A DNA stretch of 64,000 bases from Anaerolineales bacterium UBA2181 (lineage in GTDB: Bacteria > Chloroflexota > Anaerolineae > Promineifilales > UBA4811), in the NCBI GenBank assembly GCA_002328075.1, contig DCVT01000031.1, positions 1-64,000 of the forward strand, given 5' to 3'. The notes below the pieces were generated by a model. It saw only the letters and a program-made list of their open reading frames with translations, searched no databases and was not told the origin of the DNA. This document shows, piece by piece, positions 51,382-60,446 of the stretch. Position numbers and translations under genes: made by a program. Each line of letters begins with the position of its first letter. The first letter of the stretch is position 1.

Positions 51382-52644
51382 ATGAAACACGTACTGGGTT
51401 TGCGTTGCCTCATCTGCGGCGCCAAATATGCCCCCAGCGAAATAGATTACGTCTGTCCGCGGCACGGCAACGACGGGATCGTAGATGTCGTGTACGATTA
51501 CGGCATGATCGGCCGGCAGGTCCGGGCGTCAGGAATACCGGGTGTCGGCACGGGAGGGGGCATCTGGCGCTACCGGGCGCTGCTTCCGGTCAAGGCGGAC
51601 TCGCCGGCGCCGCCGCTGTTGGTGGGCGATACCCCGCTCTATCCAGCCCCGCGGCTGGCGGCCGAGTTGGGCTTGCGGGAGCTGTGGGTCAAAGATGACG
51701 GCCGCCAGCCCTCCGCCAGCTTCAAGGACCGTGCCTCGGCCGTGGCGGTGGTCAAGGCGCAGGAAAAGGGAGCAGCGCTGATCGCCACCGCCAGCACCGG
51801 CAACGCAGCCGCCGCGCTGGCCTGCATCTGTGCCAGCGTGGGGCAGCCCAACGTCATCTTTGTGCCCGCTTCGGCGCCGCCGGCCAAAATCGCCCAGCTG
51901 CTGGTCTTTGGGAGCACGGTGCTGCTGGTGGACGGCACCTACGACGACGCGTTCGAGCTCTGCCTAGAGGCCTGCCAGGCGTTCGGCTGGTACAACCGCA
52001 ACACGGGTTACAACCCTTACATGACAGAGGGGAAAAAGACGGTGGTGTATGAGCTCTGCCAGCAACTGGGGAGCAGGTACTCGATAGAGTGGGGAGTGCC
52101 AGACGTGGTTGTGGTGCCGGTGGGAGACGGCTGCATCATCGGCGGGGTGCACAAGGGGTTCAAGGACTTGCTGGCGCTGGGATGGATTGAGCGGATTCCC
52201 CGCATCGTCGGGGTGCAATCGGCCGGTTCGGACTATCTATGGCAGGCCTGGAGCCACGGCGAGGACGTGCTGTCCAAACCGCCCATTGTCGCCCAGACCG
52301 TGGCCGATAGCATCAGCGCCGGGTTGCCCCGCGACCGGATCAAGGCGCTGGCGGCCGTGCAGGAGACAGGGGGCGCCTTTGTGCGCGTGCCCGACGACCA
52401 GATCCTGGCGGCTATCCCCACGTTGGCCCGCGGCGTGGGCGTCTTTGCCGAACCGGCAGCCGCGGCGGCTTATGCCGGGCTCGACCAGGCAGCAAAAGAC
52501 GGGGTGGTGTCGGCCGGGGACCGGGTGGTCGTCCTGGCAACCGGCAACGGCCTCAAGGACATCCGCGCCGCCATGCAGGTAGCGGGCACGCCTCATCACA
52601 TTCAGCCCAGCCTGGCAGAGGTCAGAAGGGTCCTCAACCTCTGA
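51382..52644 (+). CDS. Threonine synthase-like PLP enzyme
   Basis: A 420-residue fold-type II PLP enzyme. The N-terminus has a zinc-ribbon-like CLICGAKYAPSEIDYVCPRH, as in many threonine synthases. The catalytic PLP Lys is in SASFKDRAS (Lys115), followed by TASTGNAAAALA and the C-terminal GGG-equivalent LATGNGLKD. Threonine synthase converts O-phosphohomoserine to threonine, but paralogs act on other substrates. Location in the radical-enzyme locus, away from hom and thrB, allows a different role. The upstream ribosome site is modest. Confidence 0.85.
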   Translation: MKHVLGLRCLICGAKYAPSEIDYVCPRHGNDGIVDVVYDYGMIGRQVRASGIPGVGTGGGIWRYRALLPVKADSPAPPLLVGDTPLYPAPRLAAELGLRELWVKDDGRQPSASFKDRASAVAVVKAQEKGAALIATASTGNAAAALACICASVGQPNVIFVPASAPPAKIAQLLVFGSTVLLVDGTYDDAFELCLEACQAFGWYNRNTGYNPYMTEGKKTVVYELCQQLGSRYSIEWGVPDVVVVPVGDGCIIGGVHKGFKDLLALGWIERIPRIVGVQSAGSDYLWQAWSHGEDVLSKPPIVAQTVADSISAGLPRDRIKALAAVQETGGAFVRVPDDQILAAIPTLARGVGVFAEPAAAAAYAGLDQAAKDGVVSAGDRVVVLATGNGLKDIRAAMQVAGTPHHIQPSLAEVRRVLNL

Positions 52645-52698
52645 CCATATCCATCGCTTGGGCCGGTTTTCACACCGATAGCGGAAAGGACGCAGACA

Positions 52699-53508
52699 GT
52701 GAAGGTTTTCATCTCGGTTGACATGGAAGGCATCAGTGGCGTGAGTTGCTGGGATGACGTGGACCCCGGCAAGCCTTCGTATGCCCGTTTTCGCAGGGTC
52801 ATGACCGCTGAGGTCAACGCGGCGGTTGATGGTGCTTTGCAGGCGCAGGCTGCAGCGGTACTGGTCAACGACTCTCACGGCGGCATGCGTAACGTGCTGA
52901 TTGAGGAGCTGAACTACCGGGCGGAACTGATCAGCGGCTGGCCCAAACCGCTGGGCATGATGACCGGGGTCGATTCGGGCGTGGATGTCGCCTTTCTCAT
53001 CGGCTGTCACGCCAGGGCCGGCACACCCCATGCCATCATGGACCATACCTGGTCCGGTTCGAGGGTGTACCGCCTGACGGTCAACGGCCAGGAGTTGGGG
53101 GAGGTGGGCCTGAACGCCGCGTTGGCGGGCCATTTCGGCGTTCCGGTGGCGCTGGTTGCCGGCGACCGGGCAGTCACCGAGGAGGCCCGGGCGTTGTTGG
53201 GTCCGAACCTGGTGACCTGTGCGGTCAAGGAGGCGCTCAGCCGCGAGTCGGTACGCTGCCTGCCGCCGGAGAGGGCGCACGGCATGCTGCGCGCCGCGGC
53301 GCTGCGGGCGCTACGAGAGTCGCCTCCCGCCCCGCTGGTCATCGAGTCGCCCGTGACCATCAGCGTCGACTTTGTCAACAGCTTGCAGGCCGAGGCAGCC
53401 GGCAGCCTGCCCGGCGCGCGGCGCACCGGTGGGCGGACGGTCGAGTGGACCGGCGAAGACGTCATAGCCGCCTTTCACGGTATGGTGGCCATGTTGGCCC
53501 TCAGTTAA
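52699..53508 (+). CDS. M55 D-aminopeptidase (DppA family)
   Basis: A 269-residue peptidase of the M55 family. The start KVFISVDMEGISGVSCWDD has the metal-binding Asp/Glu pair, followed by LVNDSHGGMRNVL (second metal site), FLIGCHARAGTPHAIMDHTW and AGHFGVPVALVAGDRAVTEE. All expected residues are present. Known members cleave D-amino acid peptides. GTG start with GGAAAGGA upstream. It closes the plus-strand locus; the next gene is on the other strand. Confidence 0.92.
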   Translation: MKVFISVDMEGISGVSCWDDVDPGKPSYARFRRVMTAEVNAAVDGALQAQAAAVLVNDSHGGMRNVLIEELNYRAELISGWPKPLGMMTGVDSGVDVAFLIGCHARAGTPHAIMDHTWSGSRVYRLTVNGQELGEVGLNAALAGHFGVPVALVAGDRAVTEEARALLGPNLVTCAVKEALSRESVRCLPPERAHGMLRAAALRALRESPPAPLVIESPVTISVDFVNSLQAEAAGSLPGARRTGGRTVEWTGEDVIAAFHGMVAMLALS

Positions 53509-53573
53509 GCCGCGGGCGCTTTGGCTGGCACAGCAGGAGCCGGCGCGTCACGAGGGAGCGCCGGCCGCTGTCC

Positions 53574-53924
53574 CTACCAGCCCATGTCGTCCACCATGTC
53601 CCAGATCACCCAACCGGCGGATTCGGGCGGATGAGCCATGGGCTGATCGAGCCCCCAATCCTCGATGTCGTCGTCCGTTGCCCCCCATTCCTTGTACTCG
53701 CCTCGCGTGTAACCGCTGGGCACGACCTCTGCATCGCGATCCTCCGAATCTTGACGGTAGCCATAGGCGCCGGCCAGCATGGCGCCCCAATCCACCCTCG
53801 ATGCCCGTTGAGCCGTCGGCTGCAGTGGCCTCGGCCCGGCCGGCGCGGGTTTGGCTTCAAGAACCGCCAACAAACAGCCGAATGCAAAAAGCAGAAACAA
53901 GGCCACCACGCAGAATTCGCCCAT
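53574..53924 (-). CDS. Small membrane-anchored protein of unknown function (116 aa)
   Basis: A 116-residue protein with one N-terminal helix (VVALFLLFAFGCLLAVL) and an acidic C-terminal tail: RDAEVVPSGYTRGEYKEWGA, WGLDQPMAHPPESAGWVIWD. The tail is rich in Trp, Asp and Gly and may be outside or in the cytoplasm. The ATG at 53924 follows GGGAG; a TTG at 53948 would add eight residues. I do not recognise a family. It faces the M55 gene tail to tail and shares no obvious partner. Confidence 0.6.
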   Translation of the reverse strand: MGEFCVVALFLLFAFGCLLAVLEAKPAPAGPRPLQPTAQRASRVDWGAMLAGAYGYRQDSEDRDAEVVPSGYTRGEYKEWGATDDDIEDWGLDQPMAHPPESAGWVIWDMVDDMGW

Positions 53925-53948
53925 GACCGTCTCCCGTCTCCGGCGCAA

Positions 53949-54304
53949 GGCGCGCCATCGTCGCGACCGCCGGCCAGGGCAAACGCACTTTTCCGCCGGC
54001 CCAAGCCGCGCACTGGTGCACCAGCAGCTTTTCTGGAATGGCAGAGGAACCGTTGGGACCAGGGAGATGTGGGGCTGGGCACCGCATCGGCAAACTGAAA
54101 CTAAAAACTAGTAGCCGGTACCAGTCAACGATGGGTTGTGCGGTAACCGTTTCAATTGATGGAACCATCGATGCCCGGCGTTATGGCCCGACCCGCGCAC
54201 TCGACGCGTGCCTCCCTTTGCGCGCCGGTGGACGGCGTGCTAGACTGGCAACCAATGACCGACTGACTCTTGGCCATAGCGGGCACAGAACTGCGGAGAG
54301 AAAC
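53949..54304. other. Intergenic region before the deaminase gene
   Basis: 356 bases with a promoter at 54218-54246 and no supported gene. A small inverted repeat, GATGGAACCATC (54160-54171), lies in the middle; it could be an operator but there is no regulator gene beside it. Confidence 0.4.
54218..54246 (+). promoter_or_regulatory. Promoter of the 8-oxoguanine deaminase-like gene
   Basis: TTGCGC (54218-54223), a 17-bp spacer and TAGACT (54241-54246). The downstream GGAGAG ribosome site before the ATG at 54305 fits a leader of about 50 bases. Confidence 0.5.
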
Positions 54305-55663
54305 ATGACCACAACCCTCGTTCGCCATGCGGCCGTGGTCGTCACCATGGACGACGAGCGCCGCGAGATCCCGGACGGCGGACTGCTGATCCGTGACAAC
54401 GTCATCCAGGCCGTCGGACCCACCGTGCACCTGCCAGACACAGCCGACACCGTGATTGACCTGACCGGTCACATACTTCTGCCCGGGCTGGTGAACACGC
54501 ACCACCATTTCTTCCAGACGCTGACCCGGGCGGTACCGGCCGGGCAGAACGCGGCGCTGTTTCCCTGGCTCCGGGCCCACTACCCCATCTGGGTCGGACT
54601 GGACGCGGAAGCCATCCGGGTCAGCACACTGGTGGCGGCGGCCGAACTGCTGCGCTCCGGCTGCACCACCTCGAGCGACCACCTGTACATCTATCCCAAC
54701 GACGTGACGTTGGATGACCAGATACAGGCGGTGCAGGAGCTGGGCATCCGCTTTCATGCCGCCCGCGGGAGCATGTCCGTGGGTGAGAGCAAGGGGGGGC
54801 TGCCGCCGGACAAGGCGGTCGAGGACGAGGATGACATCCTGCGCGATTCGCAGCGGCTTATCGAGGTCTATCATGACCCGTCTCCCTACGCGATGCTGCG
54901 GATAGTGCTGGCTCCCTGTTCGCCGTTTTCGGTCAGCCTCGATCTGATGCGCCAGTCGGCCGTCATGGCACGTGCCCATAACGTTCGCCTTCACACTCAC
55001 CTGGCCGAGACGCTAGACGAGGAGCGCTACTGCCTGCGCCAGTTCGGCCTCCGGCCGGTGGCGTTGGCGGAAGAGCTGGGATGGCTGGGCCACGATGTGT
55101 GGCACGCGCACTGCGTCTGTCTCAACCCGGCCGAGGTAGCTCGGTTCGCCCAGACCGGCACCGGCGTGGCTCACTGCCCAAACTCGAACATGCGGCTGGC
55201 TTCGGGCATTGCACCCATCCGCCAGATGGTGGACCTGGGGGTGCGGGTGGGGCTGGCCGTGGATGGCAGCGCCAGCAACGATGCCTCGCACCTGCTGGGA
55301 GAGGCCCGTCAGGCGCTGCTGCTGCAGCGGGTGACCGGAAACCCGGCCGGCCTGACGGCCCGGGAAGCGCTCTGGATGGCCACCCGCGGCGGTGCCGCCG
55401 TGCTGGGCCGGGACGATATCGGGCAGTTGGCCGCCGGCATGGCGGCCGACGGCATCGCCCTCAACCTCAACCGGCTGGCCTACGCCGGGGGACTGCACGA
55501 CCCGGTAGCTGCCACGCTATTTTGTGCCCCGCAGGACGTGGATTGGGCCATGGTGAACGGGCGGGTGGTGGTGGAGGGCGGAGAGATCACCACGGTCGAG
55601 ATGGGTCCGATCGTAGAGCGGCAAAACGCCATCGCCTGGCGACTGGTTCGAGGGGAAGCGTAG
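54305..55663 (+). CDS. 8-oxoguanine deaminase-like amidohydrolase
   Basis: A 452-residue metal-dependent amidohydrolase. The HxH metal site is in LPGLVNTHHHFFQTLTRAVP; the next stretch AALFPWLRAHYPIWVGLDAE and SGCTTSSDHLYIYP is very close to 8-oxoguanine deaminases. Further ligands are in THLAETLDEE, WHAHCVCLN and AVDGSASNDASHLL. The reaction would be 8-oxoguanine to urate and ammonia; related enzymes dechlorinate triazines or deaminate guanine and cytosine derivatives. The GGAGAG site selects this ATG. The adenine deaminase gene lies 389 bases downstream in the same direction. Confidence 0.85.
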   Translation: MTTTLVRHAAVVVTMDDERREIPDGGLLIRDNVIQAVGPTVHLPDTADTVIDLTGHILLPGLVNTHHHFFQTLTRAVPAGQNAALFPWLRAHYPIWVGLDAEAIRVSTLVAAAELLRSGCTTSSDHLYIYPNDVTLDDQIQAVQELGIRFHAARGSMSVGESKGGLPPDKAVEDEDDILRDSQRLIEVYHDPSPYAMLRIVLAPCSPFSVSLDLMRQSAVMARAHNVRLHTHLAETLDEERYCLRQFGLRPVALAEELGWLGHDVWHAHCVCLNPAEVARFAQTGTGVAHCPNSNMRLASGIAPIRQMVDLGVRVGLAVDGSASNDASHLLGEARQALLLQRVTGNPAGLTAREALWMATRGGAAVLGRDDIGQLAAGMAADGIALNLNRLAYAGGLHDPVAATLFCAPQDVDWAMVNGRVVVEGGEITTVEMGPIVERQNAIAWRLVRGEA

Positions 55664-56052
55664 CAACCGGCCAGGATGGGCTGATCCGGCAACACCGTGA
55701 TCCCCACCTGGCGGAAATGCCGGTCGAGGGACATCGCACACTCGACGCCTTGGCGCTGCATCACTGCCAGGTAGTTGCCGTCGGCCAAGTGCCAATCCTT
55801 GTCGCCGGGTCGTCCTTCACCAACAGGACGCCGGGCGCGGTGCCGTCAGTTGGGGTCAGATCACATCCCACGAAATCGGTTGCGAGAGCAGCCTTTGGGT
55901 TGGCGGCCATCAGACGGACCAGACCGTCTGGCTGAGTCCCCTCAACCTTTCCCGCGCCAGGTCAACCTATCAGAATTCGGGTCTCCGACAGCCACGTTTG
56001 GCAGCCAGGCCGGTCTGCGGTATTCTTTAGCCCGTTTGCAGGAGGTGTCGCG
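55664..56052. other. Intergenic region with remnant of a PIN-domain gene
   Basis: 389 bases between the two deaminase genes. The minus strand holds a decayed PIN-domain fragment (see 55665-55797). No terminator is obvious. AGGAGGT just before the next ATG belongs to adenine deaminase. Confidence 0.45.
55665..55797 (-). pseudogene. Remnant of a PIN-domain (VapC-like) toxin gene
   Basis: On the minus strand a frame reads DKDWHLADGNYLAVMQRQGV followed by MSLDRHFRQVGITVLPDQP. This is the C-terminal part of a PIN ribonuclease domain (conserved Asp, then LDRHFRQ), as in VapC toxins. Upstream sequence reads in another frame and no start or intact N-terminus is present, so it is a remnant. No antitoxin gene is recognisable. 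Confidence 0.5.
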
Positions 56053-57774
56053 ATGGAGCTGGAAAAACTGATTCAGGCAGCGCAGGGCTTGGTTCGGGCC
56101 GACCTGCTGCTCACCCGGTGCCAACTGGTGAACGTATTCACCGGCGAAATTCAGAACACCGACGTTGCCGTCGCCGGGGGATGGGTGGTGGGGGTGGGAC
56201 CCGGCTATGCCGCCGAGCGGGTGTTGGACCTGAACGGCGGTTACCTGTGCCCCGGGCTGATCAACGCGCACGTTCACGTGGAATCATCCATGGTCGTTCC
56301 CACAGAATTCGCCCGGGCCGTCGTGCCCCACGGGACGACCACCGCCGTGACCGACCCCCACGAGATAGCCAACGTGTGCGGTCTGGCTGGCATCCGGTAC
56401 ATGCTGGATGCAGGTAGCCAGGCACCGATGAGCATTCTGGCCATGGCCCCCTCCTGCGTGCCTGCCACCCACATGAGCACCGCCGGCGCCTCGTTGAATG
56501 CAGTGGACCTGCAAGCGTTGCGGGACGATCCGCGTGTCCTGGGGTTGGCAGAGATGATGAACTTTCCTGGCGTTCTGATGGGTCAGTCGGATGTGCTGGA
56601 CAAGTTACGCGCCTTTGCCGGCCGCCCGATGGATGGGCACGCCCCCGGCCTCCACGGGCGGTCGCTCAATGCCTACGTGGCAGCCGGCATTGGGTCAGAT
56701 CACGAATGCATCACGGCCGACGAAGCGTTAGAAAAGCTGCGGCTCGGCATGCGGGTGCTCATCCGGGAGGGTTCCACGGCACGTAATCTGGGTGCCTTGC
56801 TGCCGGCCGCCCGCCTCAATCCGTCGGCTTCCCGCCGATGCAGCTTTTGCACCGACGATAGGCACCCAGCCGAACTGCTGGACGAGGGCGATATCGATGC
56901 GCTGGTGCGGGGCGCTATCGCCGCCGGATTGGACCCGATAACCGCCATTCAGATGGCCACCCTCAACCCTGCCGAGTGGTTCGATCTGCACGACCGCGGC
57001 GCAGTCGCGCCCGGCCGGCGGGCCGACCTGGTGGCCTTTTCGGATCTCTATGACTTTCGACCTGACCTGGTCATGGTGGCCGGCCGGATTGTAGCGCAAG
57101 CCGGACAGATGACGGTGGACTCCAAAATGATCCAGGTCGATGATGCCGTTGTGCGGTCCAGCGTCCGGGTCTGCTCGGACAGCCTGGACCTGCGCATTCC
57201 GGCGGTGGGCCGGGCCATTCGGGTCATCGGCGCGGCTGGTGACCAGCTGTTGACCGAACACCGGATTGTGGAGGCGACGGTGCAGGACGGACTGGCGGTA
57301 GCCGACGCCGCCCGAGACCTGGCCAAGATGGCGGTGATCGAGCGCCACCATGGCACCGGCCGGGTGGGTCTCGGTTTCGTTTCCGGGATGGGGTTCCAAC
57401 GCGGGGCTTTAGCTACCACCGTTTGTCACGACCATCACAACCTGTTGGTGATCGGCGTCGACGACCGATCGATGATGACCGCAATTCGGGCGGTAGTGGA
57501 GATGGGAGGGGGCGAGGTGGTCGCCCGTCGGGACCAGGTTGTGCAGGCACTGCCTCTGCCGGTTGCCGGCTTGATGAGCGACCGGCCGGTGGAGCAGGTA
57601 CGGCGCGACCAGGAGGCGATGCTCCTGGCGGCTGCCAGCCTGGGATGCCGGCTGCACGATCCGTTCATGACCGCCAGCTTTCTGGCTCTGGAGGTGATCC
57701 CTGCGCTTAAGCTCACGGATCAGGGCTTGGTAGATGTCAACCAGTTCAAGCTGGTCGATCTTTGGGTAGATTGA
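56053..57774 (+). CDS. ade: Adenine deaminase (Ade family)
   Basis: A 573-residue adenine deaminase that converts adenine to hypoxanthine. The metal site GLINAHVHVESSMVVPTEFA carries the family-typical HVHVESSM, followed by VTDPHEIANVCGLAGIRYML. Then GIGSDHECITADEALEKLRL and CSFCTDDRHPAELL, which hold ligands of the active site. The C-terminal domain (residues about 400-573, with VIERHHGTGRVGLGFVSGMG) is the Ade-specific tail. AGGAGGT precedes the ATG. It follows the 8-oxoguanine deaminase-like gene, so the two may serve purine salvage. Confidence 0.95.
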   Translation: MELEKLIQAAQGLVRADLLLTRCQLVNVFTGEIQNTDVAVAGGWVVGVGPGYAAERVLDLNGGYLCPGLINAHVHVESSMVVPTEFARAVVPHGTTTAVTDPHEIANVCGLAGIRYMLDAGSQAPMSILAMAPSCVPATHMSTAGASLNAVDLQALRDDPRVLGLAEMMNFPGVLMGQSDVLDKLRAFAGRPMDGHAPGLHGRSLNAYVAAGIGSDHECITADEALEKLRLGMRVLIREGSTARNLGALLPAARLNPSASRRCSFCTDDRHPAELLDEGDIDALVRGAIAAGLDPITAIQMATLNPAEWFDLHDRGAVAPGRRADLVAFSDLYDFRPDLVMVAGRIVAQAGQMTVDSKMIQVDDAVVRSSVRVCSDSLDLRIPAVGRAIRVIGAAGDQLLTEHRIVEATVQDGLAVADAARDLAKMAVIERHHGTGRVGLGFVSGMGFQRGALATTVCHDHHNLLVIGVDDRSMMTAIRAVVEMGGGEVVARRDQVVQALPLPVAGLMSDRPVEQVRRDQEAMLLAAASLGCRLHDPFMTASFLALEVIPALKLTDQGLVDVNQFKLVDLWVD

Positions 57775-57785
57775 GGCAGCCGCGG

Positions 57786-59156
57786 ATGGAACACGAACCT
57801 AACAAACGGATTGTCCTGCTGGTTGCCGCCATGGCTGCCTTTCTGACCCCGTTCATGGCGTCATCGGTCAACGTGGCGCTGCCCATCATCGGCCGGCAGT
57901 TTGACATGAGCGCCGTGCAACTGAGTTGGGTGGCGACTGCCTACCTGCTGGCAGCCGCCGTCTTTTTGGTGCCAGCCGGGCGGCTGGCCGACATCCACGG
58001 CCGCAAGCGGGTCTTTGTGACTGGCATCCTGGTGTACAACCTCTCCACCCTACTGGCGGCCGTTTCACCCAACGGATCCTGGCTCGTCGCTGCTCGCTTG
58101 CTGGAAGGCATTGGGGCATCCATGATGTTTGGCACCGGTACGGCCATCGTAACCTCGGTCTTTCCTCCGCATGAGCGCGGACGGGCGTTGGGCATCAACG
58201 TTGCTGCGGTTTATGTGGGGCTCTCGGTGGGCCCCACCATCGGAGGTTTCCTCACGCAGCATCTGGGCTGGCGGAGCGTTTTTCTGACCACCATTCCCAT
58301 AGGTCTGCTCATTGTGGCGTTAGTGCGCCTCCGGCTAGATGGCGAGTGGGCGGAGGCCGGCGGTGAACGGTTCGACTGGGTAGGCAGCGTGATCTATGGA
58401 ATTGGGTTGATCTCGCTGATGGTCGGATTGTCCCAACTGCCGGCGATGAGAGGAGTGGGTCTGATCGCCGGCGGCGTGCTGGCCCTCGGTGCATTCGGCT
58501 TCTGGGAACTGCGCTCCGATAGCCCGGTGTTGGACCTTAGGATCTTTCGCGGCAACCGTGTTTTTACCTTTTCCAACCTGGCGGCTCTGATCAACTACAG
58601 CGCCACGTACGGAGTGACCTTTTTGATGAGCCTCTTTCTGCAGTATATCAAGGGACTCAGTCCGCAGGAAACCGGGTTGGTACTGATGGCGCAGCCAGTC
58701 ATGCAGGCCCTTTTTTCTCCGTTGGCGGGTCGGCTCTCAGACCACGTCGAGCCCCAGATCGTCGCCTCGGTTGGGATGGGACTGACGGCCGCCGGTCTCT
58801 TTTCGCTGACCTGGCTAGATGGGACCACCCCGGTCGGAACCATCATCATCAGCCTGCTGGTTCTGGGTCTTGGATTTGCGCTCTTTTCCTCCCCCAACAC
58901 CAACGCCGTGATGAGTTCGGTGCACAAGCGGTTGTACGGGGTGGCCTCTGGAACCTTGGGGACCATGCGACTGGTAGGTCAGGTGTTGTCCATGGGCATC
59001 GTCACCCTGGTTTTTGCCATGATCATCGGCCAGGGCACCATCACGCCCGAGCAGTACCCCGGGTTTGTCCGCAGCATGCACGTGGACATGCTGATCCTGT
59101 CCGCTCTCAGCCTGCTGGGCATCTTTGCCTCGTTGTCCCGCGGCAAAGTGCGATAG
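57786..59156 (+). CDS. MFS transporter, DHA2-type drug/proton antiporter
   Basis: A 456-residue polytopic transporter of the major facilitator superfamily, about 14 helices. The N-terminal motif LSWVATAYLLAAAVFLVPAG and the loop motif GRLADIHGRKRVF (motif A) are typical of DHA2 exporters, as are GTGTAIVTSVFPPHERGRAL and GPTIGGFLTQHLGWRSVF (motif C-like). The substrate is unknown. The ATG at 57786 follows GAGGCAG. It starts 11 bases after ade and may be cotranscribed; export of a purine product is conceivable but unsupported. Confidence 0.9.
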   Translation: MEHEPNKRIVLLVAAMAAFLTPFMASSVNVALPIIGRQFDMSAVQLSWVATAYLLAAAVFLVPAGRLADIHGRKRVFVTGILVYNLSTLLAAVSPNGSWLVAARLLEGIGASMMFGTGTAIVTSVFPPHERGRALGINVAAVYVGLSVGPTIGGFLTQHLGWRSVFLTTIPIGLLIVALVRLRLDGEWAEAGGERFDWVGSVIYGIGLISLMVGLSQLPAMRGVGLIAGGVLALGAFGFWELRSDSPVLDLRIFRGNRVFTFSNLAALINYSATYGVTFLMSLFLQYIKGLSPQETGLVLMAQPVMQALFSPLAGRLSDHVEPQIVASVGMGLTAAGLFSLTWLDGTTPVGTIIISLLVLGLGFALFSSPNTNAVMSSVHKRLYGVASGTLGTMRLVGQVLSMGIVTLVFAMIIGQGTITPEQYPGFVRSMHVDMLILSALSLLGIFASLSRGKVR

Positions 59157-59171
59157 TGCAGCGGCCGCCGG

Positions 59172-60383
59172 TCACAGCACGACGTACAGCAGCGCACCAA
59201 CGGCTGCCAGCACCATGACCGATGGCACCAGCATGCGGTAGACCGGCCCCCAGTCGGCGCCAAAGAACTCACGGCTGAGCGAGAAACAGAGGTGCATCGG
59301 CGAGAGCAGGACGCCCAAGAAGCCCCCGGCATAGGCCAGGGCCACCGAGCCCATGTCGACTCCGCTGGCGGTGAGGAGGGGCAAGACAACCGGAATGGCG
59401 ATGCCAAACGCGCCGGGCGCCAACCCGGTGAGCAGGCCGGGCAGCATGGGCAAGAAGAACAGGATGATGGGCTTGGGTACGCCGGCCGATGTGAGTGCAT
59501 TGGGGATCTCGTCCACGGCTCCGGTGGACTCGAGCACCTGCTGAAAGAACATGACCGACACGATCACCAGAACCAACTTGAGTTGGACTCCCTGGCGGAA
59601 GATGTCCCACGTCCGGCGCGGACCCAACCGTTTGATTACCAACATGAGCAGAATGGTCGCCAGCAGGCTCAGGATCAGGTCCACGTTGAGAACCACGGAA
59701 AGCACGATGACCAGTGCAATAGGCCACACGCTGTCAATCAACAGTCTCAGGTTGCCGTTGCGGCTGAGCCCCGACGATGCAGGGTCAGTCTGCCGCGGGA
59801 TAGGCCACAGGCCAATCGGCACCCCCACGGCAACCGCCGCGACGAAAAACGGCCACTGGCTCAGTGCCAGGTCGCGCGGGGTAACGTTGACCAGAGCTGC
59901 GACCAGGATGAACGTTGGGTAGACCGGCAAAACCCATTCCCAGACGTGTCGGAACCAGTAGTTGACATAGGTCTTGCGGTTCCGGTCCACCTGCATATGA
60001 TTACCCACCTCTTCCACCATGGGGGCCGAAAAGACCGCGCCGCCGATCATGGGCAGCATGCCAATCAGAGCCGGGATAAACGCCAGCGCGACCCGGCCGT
60101 CAGGCATCAACGCCTTTAACGCCCGCACCAATCCATCCAATTGCGCGGTCGACTTGAGCAGCGCCCCCAGCACCAGGATGAGCACGACCGTGCCCACAAG
60201 GCGTAGCGTAGTGGGATCTGCCAGGGTATCCGCCCCATCACGGAGCAGACCCAGGATCGGTCGTCCGAACAGGAGACCGATGGCCGCTGAGGCCAAGAGC
60301 AGGACAAGGCCCAGGTCCCAGCGACGCCAAAGCAGGACCAGGATGCCAACCAGGACGGCGAGGAGTCTGACTAGATCAAGCAT
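59172..60383 (-). CDS. DUF401 family permease
   Basis: A 403-residue membrane protein of the DUF401 family. It has about 10 hydrophobic segments. Characteristic parts are FIPALIGMLPMIGGAVFSAP with DRNRKTYVNYWFRHVWEWVL, and near the end LLTGLAPGAFGIAIPVVLPL with AYAGGFLGVLLSPMHLCFSL. The substrate is unknown; sequence style is that of an anion or organic-acid permease. It is convergent with the MFS gene (16-base gap) and lies 63 bases downstream of yjbQ. Confidence 0.88.
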   Translation of the reverse strand: MLDLVRLLAVLVGILVLLWRRWDLGLVLLLASAAIGLLFGRPILGLLRDGADTLADPTTLRLVGTVVLILVLGALLKSTAQLDGLVRALKALMPDGRVALAFIPALIGMLPMIGGAVFSAPMVEEVGNHMQVDRNRKTYVNYWFRHVWEWVLPVYPTFILVAALVNVTPRDLALSQWPFFVAAVAVGVPIGLWPIPRQTDPASSGLSRNGNLRLLIDSVWPIALVIVLSVVLNVDLILSLLATILLMLVIKRLGPRRTWDIFRQGVQLKLVLVIVSVMFFQQVLESTGAVDEIPNALTSAGVPKPIILFFLPMLPGLLTGLAPGAFGIAIPVVLPLLTASGVDMGSVALAYAGGFLGVLLSPMHLCFSLSREFFGADWGPVYRMLVPSVMVLAAVGALLYVVL

Positions 60384-60446
60384 AGGAGTTTGGTGCGGGA
60401 AGAGTGTTATGTACGAGGGGTGGGTCTGGTCGATCGGTTGCCAGCG

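Noticed and set aside
53540..53564. CCGGCGC/GCGCCGG hairpin as a terminator between the M55 and minus-strand genes
   Set aside because: A 7-bp stem without a T-run on either side; too weak to call.
54160..54171. GATGGAACCATC inverted repeat as an operator
   Set aside because: Short palindrome with no regulator gene beside it and no second copy noticed; noted only within the intergenic entry.
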